Positions 1 to 8,107 are shown, numbered from the stretch's first letter. The stretch: 18,752 nucleotides of DNA from an uncultured Synergistaceae bacterium (GCA_937870605.1 CALMZW010000280.1:1-18752); one strand, 5' to 3'. Numbers and translations: made by a program. The notes: a model not told the origin generated them from the letters alone.

Positions 1-43
1 AAGAACAATCCGGCGAAACATCCCGGAACGAGCGGCAGGGTTC

Positions 44-72
44 TTTCCGTATGCCGCGCGCATCGCTATAAT
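44..72 (+). promoter_or_regulatory. Sigma-70 type promoter of glnS
   Basis: A perfect -10 box TATAAT lies at 67-72, with a weak -35 match (TTTCCG, 44-49) at the ideal 17-bp spacing. Transcription would begin near 79, giving a leader of about 30 nt before the chosen glnS start at 110. The in-frame ATG at 71 sits inside the -10 box, so this promoter cannot serve it. Confidence 0.6.
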
Positions 73-109
73 GCCCTATGAAACGGAAGGAAAGGGGCGG
101 ACGCTTTTC

Positions 110-1786
110 ATGGAAGAGACGACCAGAGGACTCAATTTCCTCGAAGAGATCATCACGGAGGATCTGAAAACGGGCAAAGTGCGGTCCATCGTGACCCGCT
201 TCCCTCCGGAACCGAACGGCTACCTCCACATCGGACACGCGAAATCCATCTGCATCAACTTCGGACTCGCGGAAAAGTACGGCGGCGAATGCAACCTGCG
301 GTTCGACGACACGAACCCCGCGAAGGAAGAGACCGAATACGTCGACGCGATCAGTCGGGACGTCGCGTGGCTCGGGTTCAAGTGGGCGGGGGAGATCCGG
401 TACGCATCGGACTACTTCGATCAGTTCTATAAATGGGCGATCGAACTCATCGAGGCCGGAAAGGCGTACGTCGACGACCAGAGCGCCGACGAGATCCGCG
501 CCAACCGCGGGACGCTCACGGAGCCCGGGAAGAACTCGCCCTGGCGGGACCGGACGGTCGAAGAGAACCTCGACCTGTTCGAGCGCATGCGGTGCGCGGA
601 GTTTCCGGACGGCTCGCGCGTGCTGCGGGCGAAGATCGACATGGCGAACGCGAACATCAACATGCGCGACCCCGTGCTCTATCGTATCCTCAATACCGAC
701 CATCACCGCACGGGCTGGAAGTGGTGCATCTACCCGATGTACGACTTCGCGCACGGCTACGAGGACTCCATCGAGGGCGTAACGCACTCGATCTGCACGC
801 TCGAATTCCAGGACCACCGTCCGCTCTACGACTGGTTCATCGATAACGTGAGCACGCCCCACAAGCCGCACCAGTACGAATTCGCGCGGCTCAACCTGAG
901 CTACACGGTGATGAGCAAGCGAAAGCTCCTCCAGCTCGTTCGCGAGAAGTACGTCTCCGGCTGGGACGATCCGCGGATGCCCACGATCTGCGGCCTGCGC
1001 CGCAGGGGTTATACGCCGTCCTCCGTCCGCCGCTTCTGCGAGCTTGTCGGCGTGGCGCGGGCCGACAGCATGGTGGAGATCGAACTGCTCGAACACTGCC
1101 TCCGCGAGGAACTCAACGCGAGCGCCCGTCGCGGGATGGCCGTCCTTCGGCCGCTCAAGCTCGTCATCGAGAACTGGCCGGAGGATCGCGTGGAGATGGT
1201 CCCGGTCGAGAACAATCCCGAAGATCCGAACGCGGGCAGCCGCGACGTCCCCTTCGGTCGCGAGGTGTGGATCGAAGCGGACGACTTCATGGAAGTCCCG
1301 AAGAAGGGCTTCTTCCGGCTCTCTCCGGGCGCCGAGGTGCGTCTGAAGGGCGCCTACGCGGTGCAGTGCCGCGATGTCGTCCGGGATGCGGACGGGAAGG
1401 TCGTCGAGCTTCGCTGCACGTACGACCCCGAGACGAAGAGCGGCGCGGTCGAGGGGCGCAAGATCAAAGGAACGCTCCACTGGGTGTCCGCGCGTTGCGG
1501 CGTTCGCGCCGAAGTCCGGCTCTACGACAACCTCTTCACGATCCGGAACCTCGCGGATATGGAAGAGGGGCGGGACTACCGGGAGTACCTGAACCCCGAC
1601 TCGCTGGTGACCTGTCCGGACGCCGTCATCGAACCGGCGCTCGCGGCGGCGAAACCGGGCGAGAGTTTCCAGTTCCTGCGGCAGGGGTACTTCTGCGTCG
1701 ATTCGGACTCGACGCCCGAACGGCTGGTGTTCAACCGCTCCGTGGCGCTCAAGGACACGTGGGCGAAGATGCAGGCGCGCGGGTAG
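110..1786 (+). CDS. glnS: Glutamine--tRNA ligase (GlnRS)
   Basis: This cytoplasmic class I aminoacyl-tRNA synthetase charges tRNA(Gln) with glutamine using ATP. From the start used here it has 558 residues, close to the 554 of the E. coli enzyme, and it aligns with that protein from memory along its whole length. Class I signatures are the HIGH motif at residues 40-43 (in PPEPNGYLHIGH) and the KMSKS equivalent VMSKR at 267-271. The catalytic Rossmann core is followed by the two beta-barrel anticodon-binding domains (about 335-550), ending in the typical FNR...LKDTWAK. The ATG at 110 is preferred to the in-frame ATG at 71, because the latter overlaps the -10 box and E. coli GlnRS has no such extension; a GGAAAGGGG purine tract precedes 110. 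Having GlnRS suggests direct charging rather than the GatCAB route. It appears monocistronic, with a terminator 40 bp downstream. Confidence 0.98.
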   Translation: MEETTRGLNFLEEIITEDLKTGKVRSIVTRFPPEPNGYLHIGHAKSICINFGLAEKYGGECNLRFDDTNPAKEETEYVDAISRDVAWLGFKWAGEIRYASDYFDQFYKWAIELIEAGKAYVDDQSADEIRANRGTLTEPGKNSPWRDRTVEENLDLFERMRCAEFPDGSRVLRAKIDMANANINMRDPVLYRILNTDHHRTGWKWCIYPMYDFAHGYEDSIEGVTHSICTLEFQDHRPLYDWFIDNVSTPHKPHQYEFARLNLSYTVMSKRKLLQLVREKYVSGWDDPRMPTICGLRRRGYTPSSVRRFCELVGVARADSMVEIELLEHCLREELNASARRGMAVLRPLKLVIENWPEDRVEMVPVENNPEDPNAGSRDVPFGREVWIEADDFMEVPKKGFFRLSPGAEVRLKGAYAVQCRDVVRDADGKVVELRCTYDPETKSGAVEGRKIKGTLHWVSARCGVRAEVRLYDNLFTIRNLADMEEGRDYREYLNPDSLVTCPDAVIEPALAAAKPGESFQFLRQGYFCVDSDSTPERLVFNRSVALKDTWAKMQARG

Positions 1787-1826
1787 GCGCGATTCGAACG
1801 ACACGACGCGACGAAACGGCGAATGC

Positions 1827-1861
1827 GCCGGACCCCTTCCGGGAGGTCCGGCCTTTTTTTT
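1827..1861 (+). terminator. Rho-independent terminator of glnS
   Basis: A perfect 8-bp stem, GCCGGACC (1827-1834) with GGTCCGGC (1845-1852), closes a 10-nt loop. One C and eight T residues (1854-1861) follow. It lies 40 bp after the glnS stop and separates that gene from the next promoter. Confidence 0.92.
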
Positions 1862-1906
1862 GTCCCTCCGCAGCGTTTCTCAAAATATCAAATTATTGAG
1901 GCAGTA

Positions 1907-1935
1907 TTGACACAGTGAAGCGATGCGTTTATAGT
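1907..1935 (+). promoter_or_regulatory. Near-consensus sigma-70 promoter for the regulator/TRAP/deacylase operon
   Basis: A perfect -35 box TTGACA (1907-1912) and a -10 box TATAGT (1930-1935, 5/6 matches) are separated by exactly 17 bp in an AT-rich stretch that stands out from its surroundings. The start site would fall near 1942. No comparable promoter or terminator was seen inside the cluster, so this one probably drives everything to 8088. Confidence 0.82.
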
Positions 1936-1967
1936 GTTTGTATAAATTATACGCAAATTAGACGCAT
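1923..1967. promoter_or_regulatory. Operator-like nested palindrome over the start site
   Basis: A perfect inverted repeat GTATAA-A-TTATAC (1940-1952) covers the predicted transcription start. It is flanked by outer arms ATGCGT (1923-1928) and ACGCAT (1962-1967), and ACGCA recurs at 1951-1955 and 1962-1966. Symmetric sites here usually bind a dimeric repressor. The adjacent regulator gene is the obvious candidate, but that link is inferred. Confidence 0.5.
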
Positions 1968-1982
1968 GTGTGGTGGGCGATT

Positions 1983-3320
1983 GTGAAAGTCGGACTTCTC
2001 GGACCATCGAATCTGTTGCGGAAAATCCTCTCCGTCGTTCAGGACATGGACGACGCGTCGTTTGTTCCCCTCGAATACGTCCTGCCGCAGGAAGCCCCCC
2101 GGCTCGTGAGCGACAACCAGAACGATCTGGACGCGATCTTCTTCTGCGGCTCGATTCCCTATTGCCTCTGTCTCGACTCGGTTCCGCGCACGATCCCGTG
2201 GTCCTACCTTCCGCTGCGGACGACCGGGCTCCTCGTCGCGCTGGTCAACGCCAGGGAGCACCTCCGCGGACAGGTCCGGATGAGCGTCGACACGCTGAGC
2301 GAAAGCGAGGTCCGGGAGGGGCTGGAAGACTGTTCCCTCGATATCGGCGCTATTTACACGTATTCCTTCGATTTCACGCATATATCGATCGACGACATCG
2401 CGGCGTTCCACTCGGAGATGCTGTCCGCGGGGAAGGTCGATATCTGTCTTACCTGCGTCGAGGCCGTCCACAAGGCGCTTCTCGGGAAAAACCTTCCCGC
2501 ATATCGCGTTTCGCCGGGGCGGCAGACCATCCGGAGCGCGGTCGAGCGGCTGATCCTGGAGGTCCGCGGACAGAGCAACGCGCTTCTTCTGAGCGTCGTG
2601 GGCGTCTTTCGTCCCGAGATCGCCTTCGGGGGCAGGCGGCAGTACGACGAGGCCATGCAGAAGCTGAACGCCGGCCTCATGGACCATGCCAAGAGGCGGG
2701 GGATTCTCGCGATTCCGCGGGATTCGTCGAGCTTTCAGACGATCGAGACGATGGGGCAGTTCCTCATGGGAACGTCCAATCTGGCGGATGTCTCGTTTCT
2801 GTCGAAGATCCGCGCTTCGTGCGGCTTTCCGGTGACGGTGGGCTTCGGAGTGGGGCCGAGCCTGAAGATCGCGGAGGAGTACGCGGCCGAGGCGGCCGAT
2901 ATGGCCCGCGGCAGGGAGGGGATCTGCTACCTCTTCGACGGGAAGAGGGGCCGTCCTCTCGGCGTTTCCATGGAGCCGGAGCTGCTGTTCGTTCACTTCG
3001 ACCCCGAGGCCTCGCTGCTCGCGAAACGGCTTGGCGTCACCGTGCCGACGCTCTGTCGCTACCTCCAGGGGCTGTTGTGTTTCGACGAAACCTTCACCGC
3101 GTCGGAGTTCGCGAAGATCGTGGGCATCCAACCGAAGAGTTCGCGGAAGGTTATGAACAACCTTCTGAAGGAAATGCTTGTCCGGGAGTGCGGCGTGCTC
3201 TCGCACGCGGGGCGGGGCAGGCCGCAGCGGCTCTATCGGACGACCGAAAGGGCGTCGGCGATTCGTTCCCGCAATCCGGCGCCGGGGGGAGGAGATACGG
3301 AGGAGCGGAGCAGGGTGTGA
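1983..3320 (+). CDS. Putative transcriptional regulator with degenerate GGDEF-like and winged-helix domains
   Basis: No named family is recognised with certainty. The protein (445 residues from GTG 1983) opens with MKVGLLGPSN, a strand-turn-helix start of an alpha/beta domain that runs to about residue 190 and could bind a ligand. A second region ends in GFGVGPS (287-293) and a helix with alternating Ala/Glu, resembling the catalytically dead GGDEF-like domain of CdaR/PucR regulators. The C-terminus (about 347-421) has two helix-turn-helix-like segments and a basic wing, RGRPQRLYRTT, typical of winged-helix DNA binding. GTG 1983 is chosen because GGTGGG lies 5 nt upstream; an in-frame GTG at 1968 has no ribosome site. 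It is the first gene of a TRAP/deacylase operon and sits beside a palindromic operator, so autoregulation and substrate sensing are inferred. Sequence after residue 425 looks disordered. Confidence 0.72.
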   Translation: MKVGLLGPSNLLRKILSVVQDMDDASFVPLEYVLPQEAPRLVSDNQNDLDAIFFCGSIPYCLCLDSVPRTIPWSYLPLRTTGLLVALVNAREHLRGQVRMSVDTLSESEVREGLEDCSLDIGAIYTYSFDFTHISIDDIAAFHSEMLSAGKVDICLTCVEAVHKALLGKNLPAYRVSPGRQTIRSAVERLILEVRGQSNALLLSVVGVFRPEIAFGGRRQYDEAMQKLNAGLMDHAKRRGILAIPRDSSSFQTIETMGQFLMGTSNLADVSFLSKIRASCGFPVTVGFGVGPSLKIAEEYAAEAADMARGREGICYLFDGKRGRPLGVSMEPELLFVHFDPEASLLAKRLGVTVPTLCRYLQGLLCFDETFTASEFAKIVGIQPKSSRKVMNNLLKEMLVRECGVLSHAGRGRPQRLYRTTERASAIRSRNPAPGGGDTEERSRV

Positions 3321-3375
3321 TGCGCGGGATTCTTCGTCTGGAGAGCTGTGCCGAAAACGAGGAGGGATTGGTTTT

Positions 3376-4464
3376 ATGAAGGAACGAAAAGGGTACCTGA
3401 TCGTCGCGCTGATGTGTGTTCTCGCGTTGTCGGCCGTCATGGCCGCCGGAAAGCCGGCGGCGGCCGCGGCGGAATATACGTGGAGCTTCGCCCAGCCGTG
3501 GACCCGTCCGCTGACCGACGCGTCGTTCACGAAATTCTGCGAACGCGTCAAGGAATACTCGGGCGGCCGCATCGAGATCAAGTTCTTCCCGAGCGGACAG
3601 CTCGGCAGTCACGACGAAAACTTCCACGCCATGCAGGAGGGAAGCCTCGAAATAGGCGTCTTCTCCCCCTATCCGACGCTGATCCCCGGCGGTTGCGTCC
3701 CGAACATGACCTGGATCATCGTGAACTGGGACGAGATGCGCCTGGCCTACCGCCAGCCCGACGGCATACTCTACCGCGTGATGAAGGACGCCTTCGACGA
3801 GGTCGAGGGGCACATGCTCTTCGCCTGCTCCCAGGGCGCCTACGGCCTGGGCAACAACAAGCGGCCCATCCGGACGACCGATGACTTCGCCAACATGAAG
3901 CTCCGCGTGTCCGCCTCCACCGGCGGCGTGAAGACGCTTGCGAACATGGGCAAGGGCAAGGGGCTCACGCTCGAGACGATTCCCTGGGGCGAACTCTACA
4001 ACGCGCTCTCCCGCGGCGTCGTCGACGGCTGCTGGACGATGTGGGCCTCGCTCGTCGAGGAGCGCCATTGCGAAGTGCTGAAGCACTTCTCCGACCTCAA
4101 CTTCATCTGGGACGGCACCTACGTCGTCATGAACAAGGAACTCTGGAACAAGCTCCCCGACGATCTCAAGCAGGCCGTCACGAAGGCGTCGCTCGAGACC
4201 GAGGCCGAACTGCTCGCCGTCCAGGAGAAGGCCGAAAAGACGTTTGTGGAGAAACTCAAGGAGCGCAAGGATTTCACGATCACCCGGCTGACCCCTGAAG
4301 AGCGCGACGCGCTTCGTGCCGCGTCGGACATGGGACCGATGTGGCAGGAACTGTGCGGCAAATGGCTCGAAAAGCGCTACCCGGGCAAGGACATGGTGAA
4401 GGTCATTCCCGCGGAGCTTGAGAAGATCCACAAGGAAGTCCTCGCCAAAGGGGCGAAGAAGTAA
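3376..4464 (+). CDS. TRAP transporter periplasmic substrate-binding protein, DctP family
   Basis: This is the extracytoplasmic solute receptor of a tripartite ATP-independent transporter, which delivers a carboxylate ligand to the membrane subunits. The 362-residue protein has a classical signal peptide (basic MKERK, hydrophobic core, Ala-rich end; cleavage likely after about residue 32, before EYTW). Family features include FFPSGQLGSHDENFHAMQEG (Q-LG..-E..-Q.G) and MKLRVS, whose Arg177 matches the conserved arginine that grips the ligand carboxylate. The ATG at 3376 has GGAGGG nine bases upstream; reading frame further upstream is not used. It follows the regulator by 55 bp and precedes DctQ and DctM. 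The ligand is not shown by sequence. The deacylase in the same operon points to an N-acyl amino acid or related compound, which is inference. Confidence 0.93.
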   Translation: MKERKGYLIVALMCVLALSAVMAAGKPAAAAAEYTWSFAQPWTRPLTDASFTKFCERVKEYSGGRIEIKFFPSGQLGSHDENFHAMQEGSLEIGVFSPYPTLIPGGCVPNMTWIIVNWDEMRLAYRQPDGILYRVMKDAFDEVEGHMLFACSQGAYGLGNNKRPIRTTDDFANMKLRVSASTGGVKTLANMGKGKGLTLETIPWGELYNALSRGVVDGCWTMWASLVEERHCEVLKHFSDLNFIWDGTYVVMNKELWNKLPDDLKQAVTKASLETEAELLAVQEKAEKTFVEKLKERKDFTITRLTPEERDALRAASDMGPMWQELCGKWLEKRYPGKDMVKVIPAELEKIHKEVLAKGAKK

Positions 4465-4480
4465 CCGGTTTATCGGGCGA

Positions 4481-4510
4481 CAGGGGCGCGGCGATGTCCG
4501 CCGCCCCCTG
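4481..4510 (+). promoter_or_regulatory. GC-rich intergenic stem-loop between the DctP and DctQ genes
   Basis: CAGGGGCGCGGCG (4481-4493) pairs with CGCCGCCCCCTG (4499-4510) with one bulged base, leaving a loop of about 5 nt. No T-tract follows, so it is not a standard terminator. Hairpins at this position in binding-protein operons can stabilise the upstream message or trim downstream expression, giving more receptor than permease. That role is inferred. Confidence 0.55.
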
Positions 4511-4537
4511 CCGCGCATCGGGGAAGGGGGAACGCGA

Positions 4538-5062
4538 GTGCCGTTTATCTCCATGTGCCTCAGGGGAATCGAGAAAATCGAAAACGCCCTGTGCTATGTC
4601 GGTCTGCTGGGAATCACGTATTTGACCTGCATTCTGGTGGTCAATCGCTACTTCATCCATTACGAGGTCATGTGGCTCGGGGACTTCACGCAGTATCTGT
4701 TCGTCTTCATGTCGCTCTGCGCGATCGCCTTCACGACCCGCGACGACGCGCATACGTCCGTTGACATCCTGAGCCAGGTGCTCCTGGCGGGAAAGCCCAG
4801 GGCGATGCGGGCGTACAAGATCGTCATCCATATCCTCACGCTGATCACGCTCGGATACTTTCATGCCCCCATGCTGCAGTTCGCGGCGCGGGCGTTGAAG
4901 CATCCGTCCTACGGAACGATGGTCCCGTGGTTCAACACGTCGTGGCTGATCGTTGCGTGCTACATCATGCTGCTTTTGTGCATCCTGCATACGGCGGTCA
5001 ATCTCGTGAAGCAGTTCGGGCTTCCCGCGCCGCGGACCGTCGCGGAAAAGGAGGCCGAGTGA
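4538..5062 (+). CDS. TRAP transporter small permease, DctQ family
   Basis: This small membrane subunit of the TRAP transporter associates with the large permease in the inner membrane. It has 174 residues and four hydrophobic helices (roughly 16-38, 48-70, 88-110 and 126-150). The WLGDFTQYLFVFMSLCAIAF stretch followed by TRDDAHTSVDIL matches the usual DctQ pattern of a tryptophan-rich second helix and then a polar R..H..VD segment. The start is GTG 4538, because GGAAGGGGG (4522-4530) lies 7 nt before it; the later ATG at 4553 would remove part of the amphipathic N-terminus and lacks its own ribosome site. The stop is one base before the DctM start, so the two are almost certainly translated together. 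Confidence 0.92.
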   Translation: MPFISMCLRGIEKIENALCYVGLLGITYLTCILVVNRYFIHYEVMWLGDFTQYLFVFMSLCAIAFTTRDDAHTSVDILSQVLLAGKPRAMRAYKIVIHILTLITLGYFHAPMLQFAARALKHPSYGTMVPWFNTSWLIVACYIMLLLCILHTAVNLVKQFGLPAPRTVAEKEAE

Positions 5063-5063
5063 T

Positions 5064-6398
5064 ATGGGCGCCGTTTCCATTGCGCTGATCACGCTGTTCG
5101 TCGGCATGGCGATCGGCATGCCGCTCTGCTGGCTCTTTATCTCGAGTTCCGTGGCGGGGCTGCTGGCGTCCGGATCTCCGGTCACCTTCCTGGCCGGAAC
5201 GTTCTTCCATGCGGTGGACAACTACGTCCTGACGGCCGTCGCGTTCTTCATCTTCGCGGGGAGCCTGCTCTCCGAGGCGGGGCTCGCCGACCGGATCGTG
5301 CGGTTCTCCTACGCGCTCGTCGGACGGCTCCGGGGCGGCATGGAGGCCGTCGGAATCGTCGCGACGCTCTTCCTGAGCGCGCTCACGGGGTCGTCGATCC
5401 CGTGCATTTCGGCGCTGATCCCGCTGCTCGTGCCGCGGCTCGAACGATACGGGTACGAGAAGCGTTACACGGCCGCGCTCCTGTGCTCGTCCTGTTTCCT
5501 CGGCTACCTGATCCCCCCGAGCGTTCCCGCGCTGCTGTACTGCCTCATCGCGCAGCAGTCCGTATCGGCGATGTTCCTTGCGACGATCATCCCGGGCCTG
5601 CTGATCGCCGGAGGCTATGCGATCCTCAACTACATCATCTGTCCGAGATTCATCAACCCCGCGCTGATCGTTGAAGCGCCCGCCGTTCCGGCCACGTTCG
5701 GCGAGTCCGTGAAGGAGCTGGGAAAGGCGACGTGGGTCGCGCTGCCGGCGCTCGGGTGTCCCGCGCTGATCATGGTGGGCATCTACGGCGGAATCTGCAC
5801 GCCCAACGAGGCGGGGGCCATCGCCGCCGTCTACTGCATGATCGTCGGCTACTTCGTCTACAGGGAGCTCACCATCGAGGGAACCCGGCGCGCGCTGTAC
5901 AGTTCGATCCTCTCGATCGGCGTCGTCATCGTCCTGATCGCGACGGGCACGGTCTTCGGGCGCTACCTGATCAAGATCGGCGTCGCGCAGATGGTGGCGA
6001 ACTACGCGATGAGCCTGTTCCACACCAAGGCCATGATCCTCATGTCCATGAACGTCGTTCTGCTGGTTCTCGGAATGTTCATCGACGGAACGCCGATTCT
6101 CGTGCTGGCGGTTCCGCTCTTCCTGCCGCTCATGCAGCAGCTCGGCGTCAACCTCGTCCATCTCGGATCGATCGTCATCCTGAACATCGGGCTCGGCGTC
6201 ATCACGCCCCCGTTCGCGATGTCGCTCTTCGTGGGGACGCGCCTTTCGGGATGCACCTACATGGAACTCGCGAAGATCGTCCTGCTGTTCTTCTTCCTCG
6301 TCGGCATTCCCGTGCTGCTGCTGACGACGTATGTTCCGGCGATATCCTGCTGGCTCCCGACGCTCGTTCTGGGGCCGGAAGTCGTCGGATCGTGGTGA
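5064..6398 (+). CDS. TRAP transporter large permease, DctM family
   Basis: This is the transport channel of the TRAP system, which uses an ion gradient (commonly sodium) to import the ligand presented by the DctP receptor. The 444 residues are almost wholly hydrophobic, with about 11-13 membrane segments. Recognisable DctM features are the opening helices with GMAIGMPLCW, LTGSS (about 111-115, in the region of the first helical hairpin), GYLIPPS, a PNEAGAIAA segment near residue 250, and GVITPPFAMSLF near 380. AAGGAGG (5048-5054) sits nine bases before the ATG and within the end of the DctQ gene. The stop precedes the deacylase by 31 bp. Length and motifs are normal and it appears intact. Confidence 0.96.
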   Translation: MGAVSIALITLFVGMAIGMPLCWLFISSSVAGLLASGSPVTFLAGTFFHAVDNYVLTAVAFFIFAGSLLSEAGLADRIVRFSYALVGRLRGGMEAVGIVATLFLSALTGSSIPCISALIPLLVPRLERYGYEKRYTAALLCSSCFLGYLIPPSVPALLYCLIAQQSVSAMFLATIIPGLLIAGGYAILNYIICPRFINPALIVEAPAVPATFGESVKELGKATWVALPALGCPALIMVGIYGGICTPNEAGAIAAVYCMIVGYFVYRELTIEGTRRALYSSILSIGVVIVLIATGTVFGRYLIKIGVAQMVANYAMSLFHTKAMILMSMNVVLLVLGMFIDGTPILVLAVPLFLPLMQQLGVNLVHLGSIVILNIGLGVITPPFAMSLFVGTRLSGCTYMELAKIVLLFFFLVGIPVLLLTTYVPAISCWLPTLVLGPEVVGSW

Positions 6399-6429
6399 CA
6401 CAGCGCGGGTAAGGAGAGCGAAAGCGCAG

Positions 6430-8037
6430 ATGAAAATGGATCTTGCGATACGGAACGGATTCCTTTTCGACGGAGCCGGAAACCCCGCGCGAAAGACGGA
6501 CATCGGCATTCACGACGGGCGCATCGCCCGGATCGGCCGGATCGCCGAAACGGAGGCGGAACGGACCGTCGACGCGGCGGGGCTCGCGGTCTGCCCCGGC
6601 TTCATCGACATGCACAACCACGTGGATAACGGCGTTCTGGCGTATCCGTCCGTTGACAGCTACATCATGCAGGGCGTCACGACATCGGTGACGGGCAACT
6701 GCGGCGCGTCCATGGCCCCGCTCGACGACGCGACGATCGACCTGTCCCGCCGGTATCTCGCCCCGTTCGTGCCCCCTTCGGACAGGATCGACTGGCGCTG
6801 GCGGACGACTGCGGAGTACATGGAAGCGATCGCGGATAACGGAACGGCGCAGAACCTCGCCTTCTTCGTCGGCCAGGGGACGATCCGGATCGCGGTGAAG
6901 GGATTCTCTCCGTCGGAAGCGACGGCCGCAGAACTGGCCCGGATGCGCGAGCTGCTCCGGAACGCGCTCGGCGACGGCTGTTTCGGGCTGTCGACCGGCC
7001 TGATCTACCCTCCCGGAAGCTTCACGAGCGAGAGCGAGCTGCTCGACCTCGCCGGGGAGCTTGCGCCGCGGGGCGCGATCTATTCGACGCACCTTCGCAA
7101 CGAGGGGAACGTCCTCGCGGAATCCGTCGCCGAGGCCATCGAAATCGGCCGTCGATGGAACGTCCCGGTGCAGCTCTCCCACCACAAGGCCGTCGGGCGT
7201 CCGAACTGGGGCAAGGTCCATCACACGCTCCGGATGATGGAAGAGGCGCGCGCCCAGGGCGTCGACGTCTGTTGCGACGCGTACCCCTACACGGCCGCGT
7301 CGACGACCGTGACGTCGCTGCTGCCGCCGTTCGCGCACGAAGGCGGCGTGGCGGAAACGGTGCGGCGGCTTCGGAACGCGGAGGATCGTCTCCGGATGGC
7401 CGACGAGATTCGCCGAAAGGGCTCCCAGTGGGAGAACTGGATCGCCGGCGCCGGGCTCGAAAACATCTTCGTGAGCGGCTGCTCCGTGCGTCCGGATGTC
7501 GAGGGAAAGCACCTGCGGGAGATCATCGACACGTACTATGAAGGGCAGGAGGGGCTCGACGGGCTGTTCGACTTCCTTGCGGACATCGAGTGCCTCGCGA
7601 CGATGATCGTGTTCGCCATCGACGAAGAAGACGTGAAGACGGTGCTCGCGCACCCGCTCTCGTGCGTCGCGTCCGATTCCTGGGCGTCGACGCCGTCGGC
7701 CGGAGGCAAGCCGCACCCCAGGGGATACGGATCCTTTCCGCGCTTTCTGCGCCGGTACGTCCTCGACGGCGGGCTCATGACGTTGCAGGAGGGCATCCGG
7801 AAGATCACGTCGATGCCCGCGTCGCGGCTGGGCCTCCCCGACCGCGGATTGCTGCGCGAGGGCTTCCGGGCCGATATCGCCGTGTTCGATCCGGACAGGA
7901 TCTGCGACCGGGCGACCTTCACCGCCCCCCACCGCTTCCCCGAAGGGATTCCGTATGTCGTCGTCAACGGCGTCGTCGTCGTCGACGACGGACGGCTCAC
8001 CGACGAACGGCCGGGGATGATCCTGCGCCGGGCGTGA
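6430..8037 (+). CDS. N-acyl-D-amino-acid deacylase (D-aminoacylase) family amidohydrolase
   Basis: This cytoplasmic metal-dependent hydrolase of the amidohydrolase superfamily would release a free amino acid from an N-acyl (D-)amino acid. The 535-residue protein has the small beta-sandwich ends (DLAIRNGFLFDGAG at the N-terminus; ADIAVFDPDRI and YVVVNGVVVV at the C-terminus) around a TIM barrel. By analogy with known D-aminoacylases the expected metal and catalytic residues are H62 and H64 (MHNH), C91 (TGNCGAS), H221 (STHLRNEG), H251 (LSHHKA) and D416 (VASDSW). The Cys ligand is the hallmark of this group. ATG 6430 follows AAGGAG (6411-6416) by 13 bases, somewhat long; ATG 6436 would be even farther. 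It is last in the TRAP operon, 31 bp after DctM, so it probably acts on the imported compound. Stereospecificity and true substrate (aryl- or acyl-amino acid, dipeptide) cannot be read from sequence. Confidence 0.9.
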   Translation: MKMDLAIRNGFLFDGAGNPARKTDIGIHDGRIARIGRIAETEAERTVDAAGLAVCPGFIDMHNHVDNGVLAYPSVDSYIMQGVTTSVTGNCGASMAPLDDATIDLSRRYLAPFVPPSDRIDWRWRTTAEYMEAIADNGTAQNLAFFVGQGTIRIAVKGFSPSEATAAELARMRELLRNALGDGCFGLSTGLIYPPGSFTSESELLDLAGELAPRGAIYSTHLRNEGNVLAESVAEAIEIGRRWNVPVQLSHHKAVGRPNWGKVHHTLRMMEEARAQGVDVCCDAYPYTAASTTVTSLLPPFAHEGGVAETVRRLRNAEDRLRMADEIRRKGSQWENWIAGAGLENIFVSGCSVRPDVEGKHLREIIDTYYEGQEGLDGLFDFLADIECLATMIVFAIDEEDVKTVLAHPLSCVASDSWASTPSAGGKPHPRGYGSFPRFLRRYVLDGGLMTLQEGIRKITSMPASRLGLPDRGLLREGFRADIAVFDPDRICDRATFTAPHRFPEGIPYVVVNGVVVVDDGRLTDERPGMILRRA

Positions 8038-8051
8038 GCATGAAACAGGGG

Positions 8052-8088
8052 AAGGGACCGGGGCGTTCGCCCGGTCCCTTTCTTTTTT
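8052..8088 (+). terminator. Rho-independent terminator of the TRAP/deacylase operon
   Basis: A perfect 11-bp stem, AAGGGACCGGG (8052-8062) with CCCGGTCCCTT (8070-8080), encloses a 7-nt loop and runs into TTTCTTTTTT (8079-8088). It starts 14 bp after the deacylase stop. Confidence 0.95.
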
Positions 8089-8090
8089 CC

Positions 8091-8107
8091 CCTTCGCACT
8101 GCGAAGG
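8091..8107. repeat. Small perfect inverted repeat after the operon terminator
   Basis: CCTTCGC (8091-8097) and GCGAAGG (8101-8107) flank a 3-nt centre ACT. It begins two bases after the T-tract and is 42 bp upstream of the next -35 box. It could be a second hairpin or a binding site; nothing else indicates a role. Confidence 0.4.

Noticed and set aside
71..109. Upstream in-frame ATG giving GlnRS 13 extra residues
   Set aside because: It lies inside the perfect -10 box TATAAT (67-72), and E. coli GlnRS has no such extension.
1947..3581. Long open frame on the minus strand opposite the TRAP regulator
   Set aside because: It is Arg/Pro/His-rich composition typical of antisense frames in GC-rich genes, with no domain and no ribosome site. 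The plus strand encodes a coherent protein.
4998..6509. Long minus-strand open frame opposite DctM
   Set aside because: Its translation is rich in Arg, Asp and Glu and is the mirror of a hydrophobic permease. It is a shadow of DctM.
6610..6624. HNH nuclease motif
   Set aside because: The His-Asn-His at residues 62-64 of the deacylase is the HxH metal site of amidohydrolases, in the expected PGFIDMHNH context.
7955..7992. GTC triplet repeat tract
   Set aside because: It simply encodes the Val/Asp-rich C-terminal strands (VVVNGVVVVDD) of the amidohydrolase with the preferred codon.
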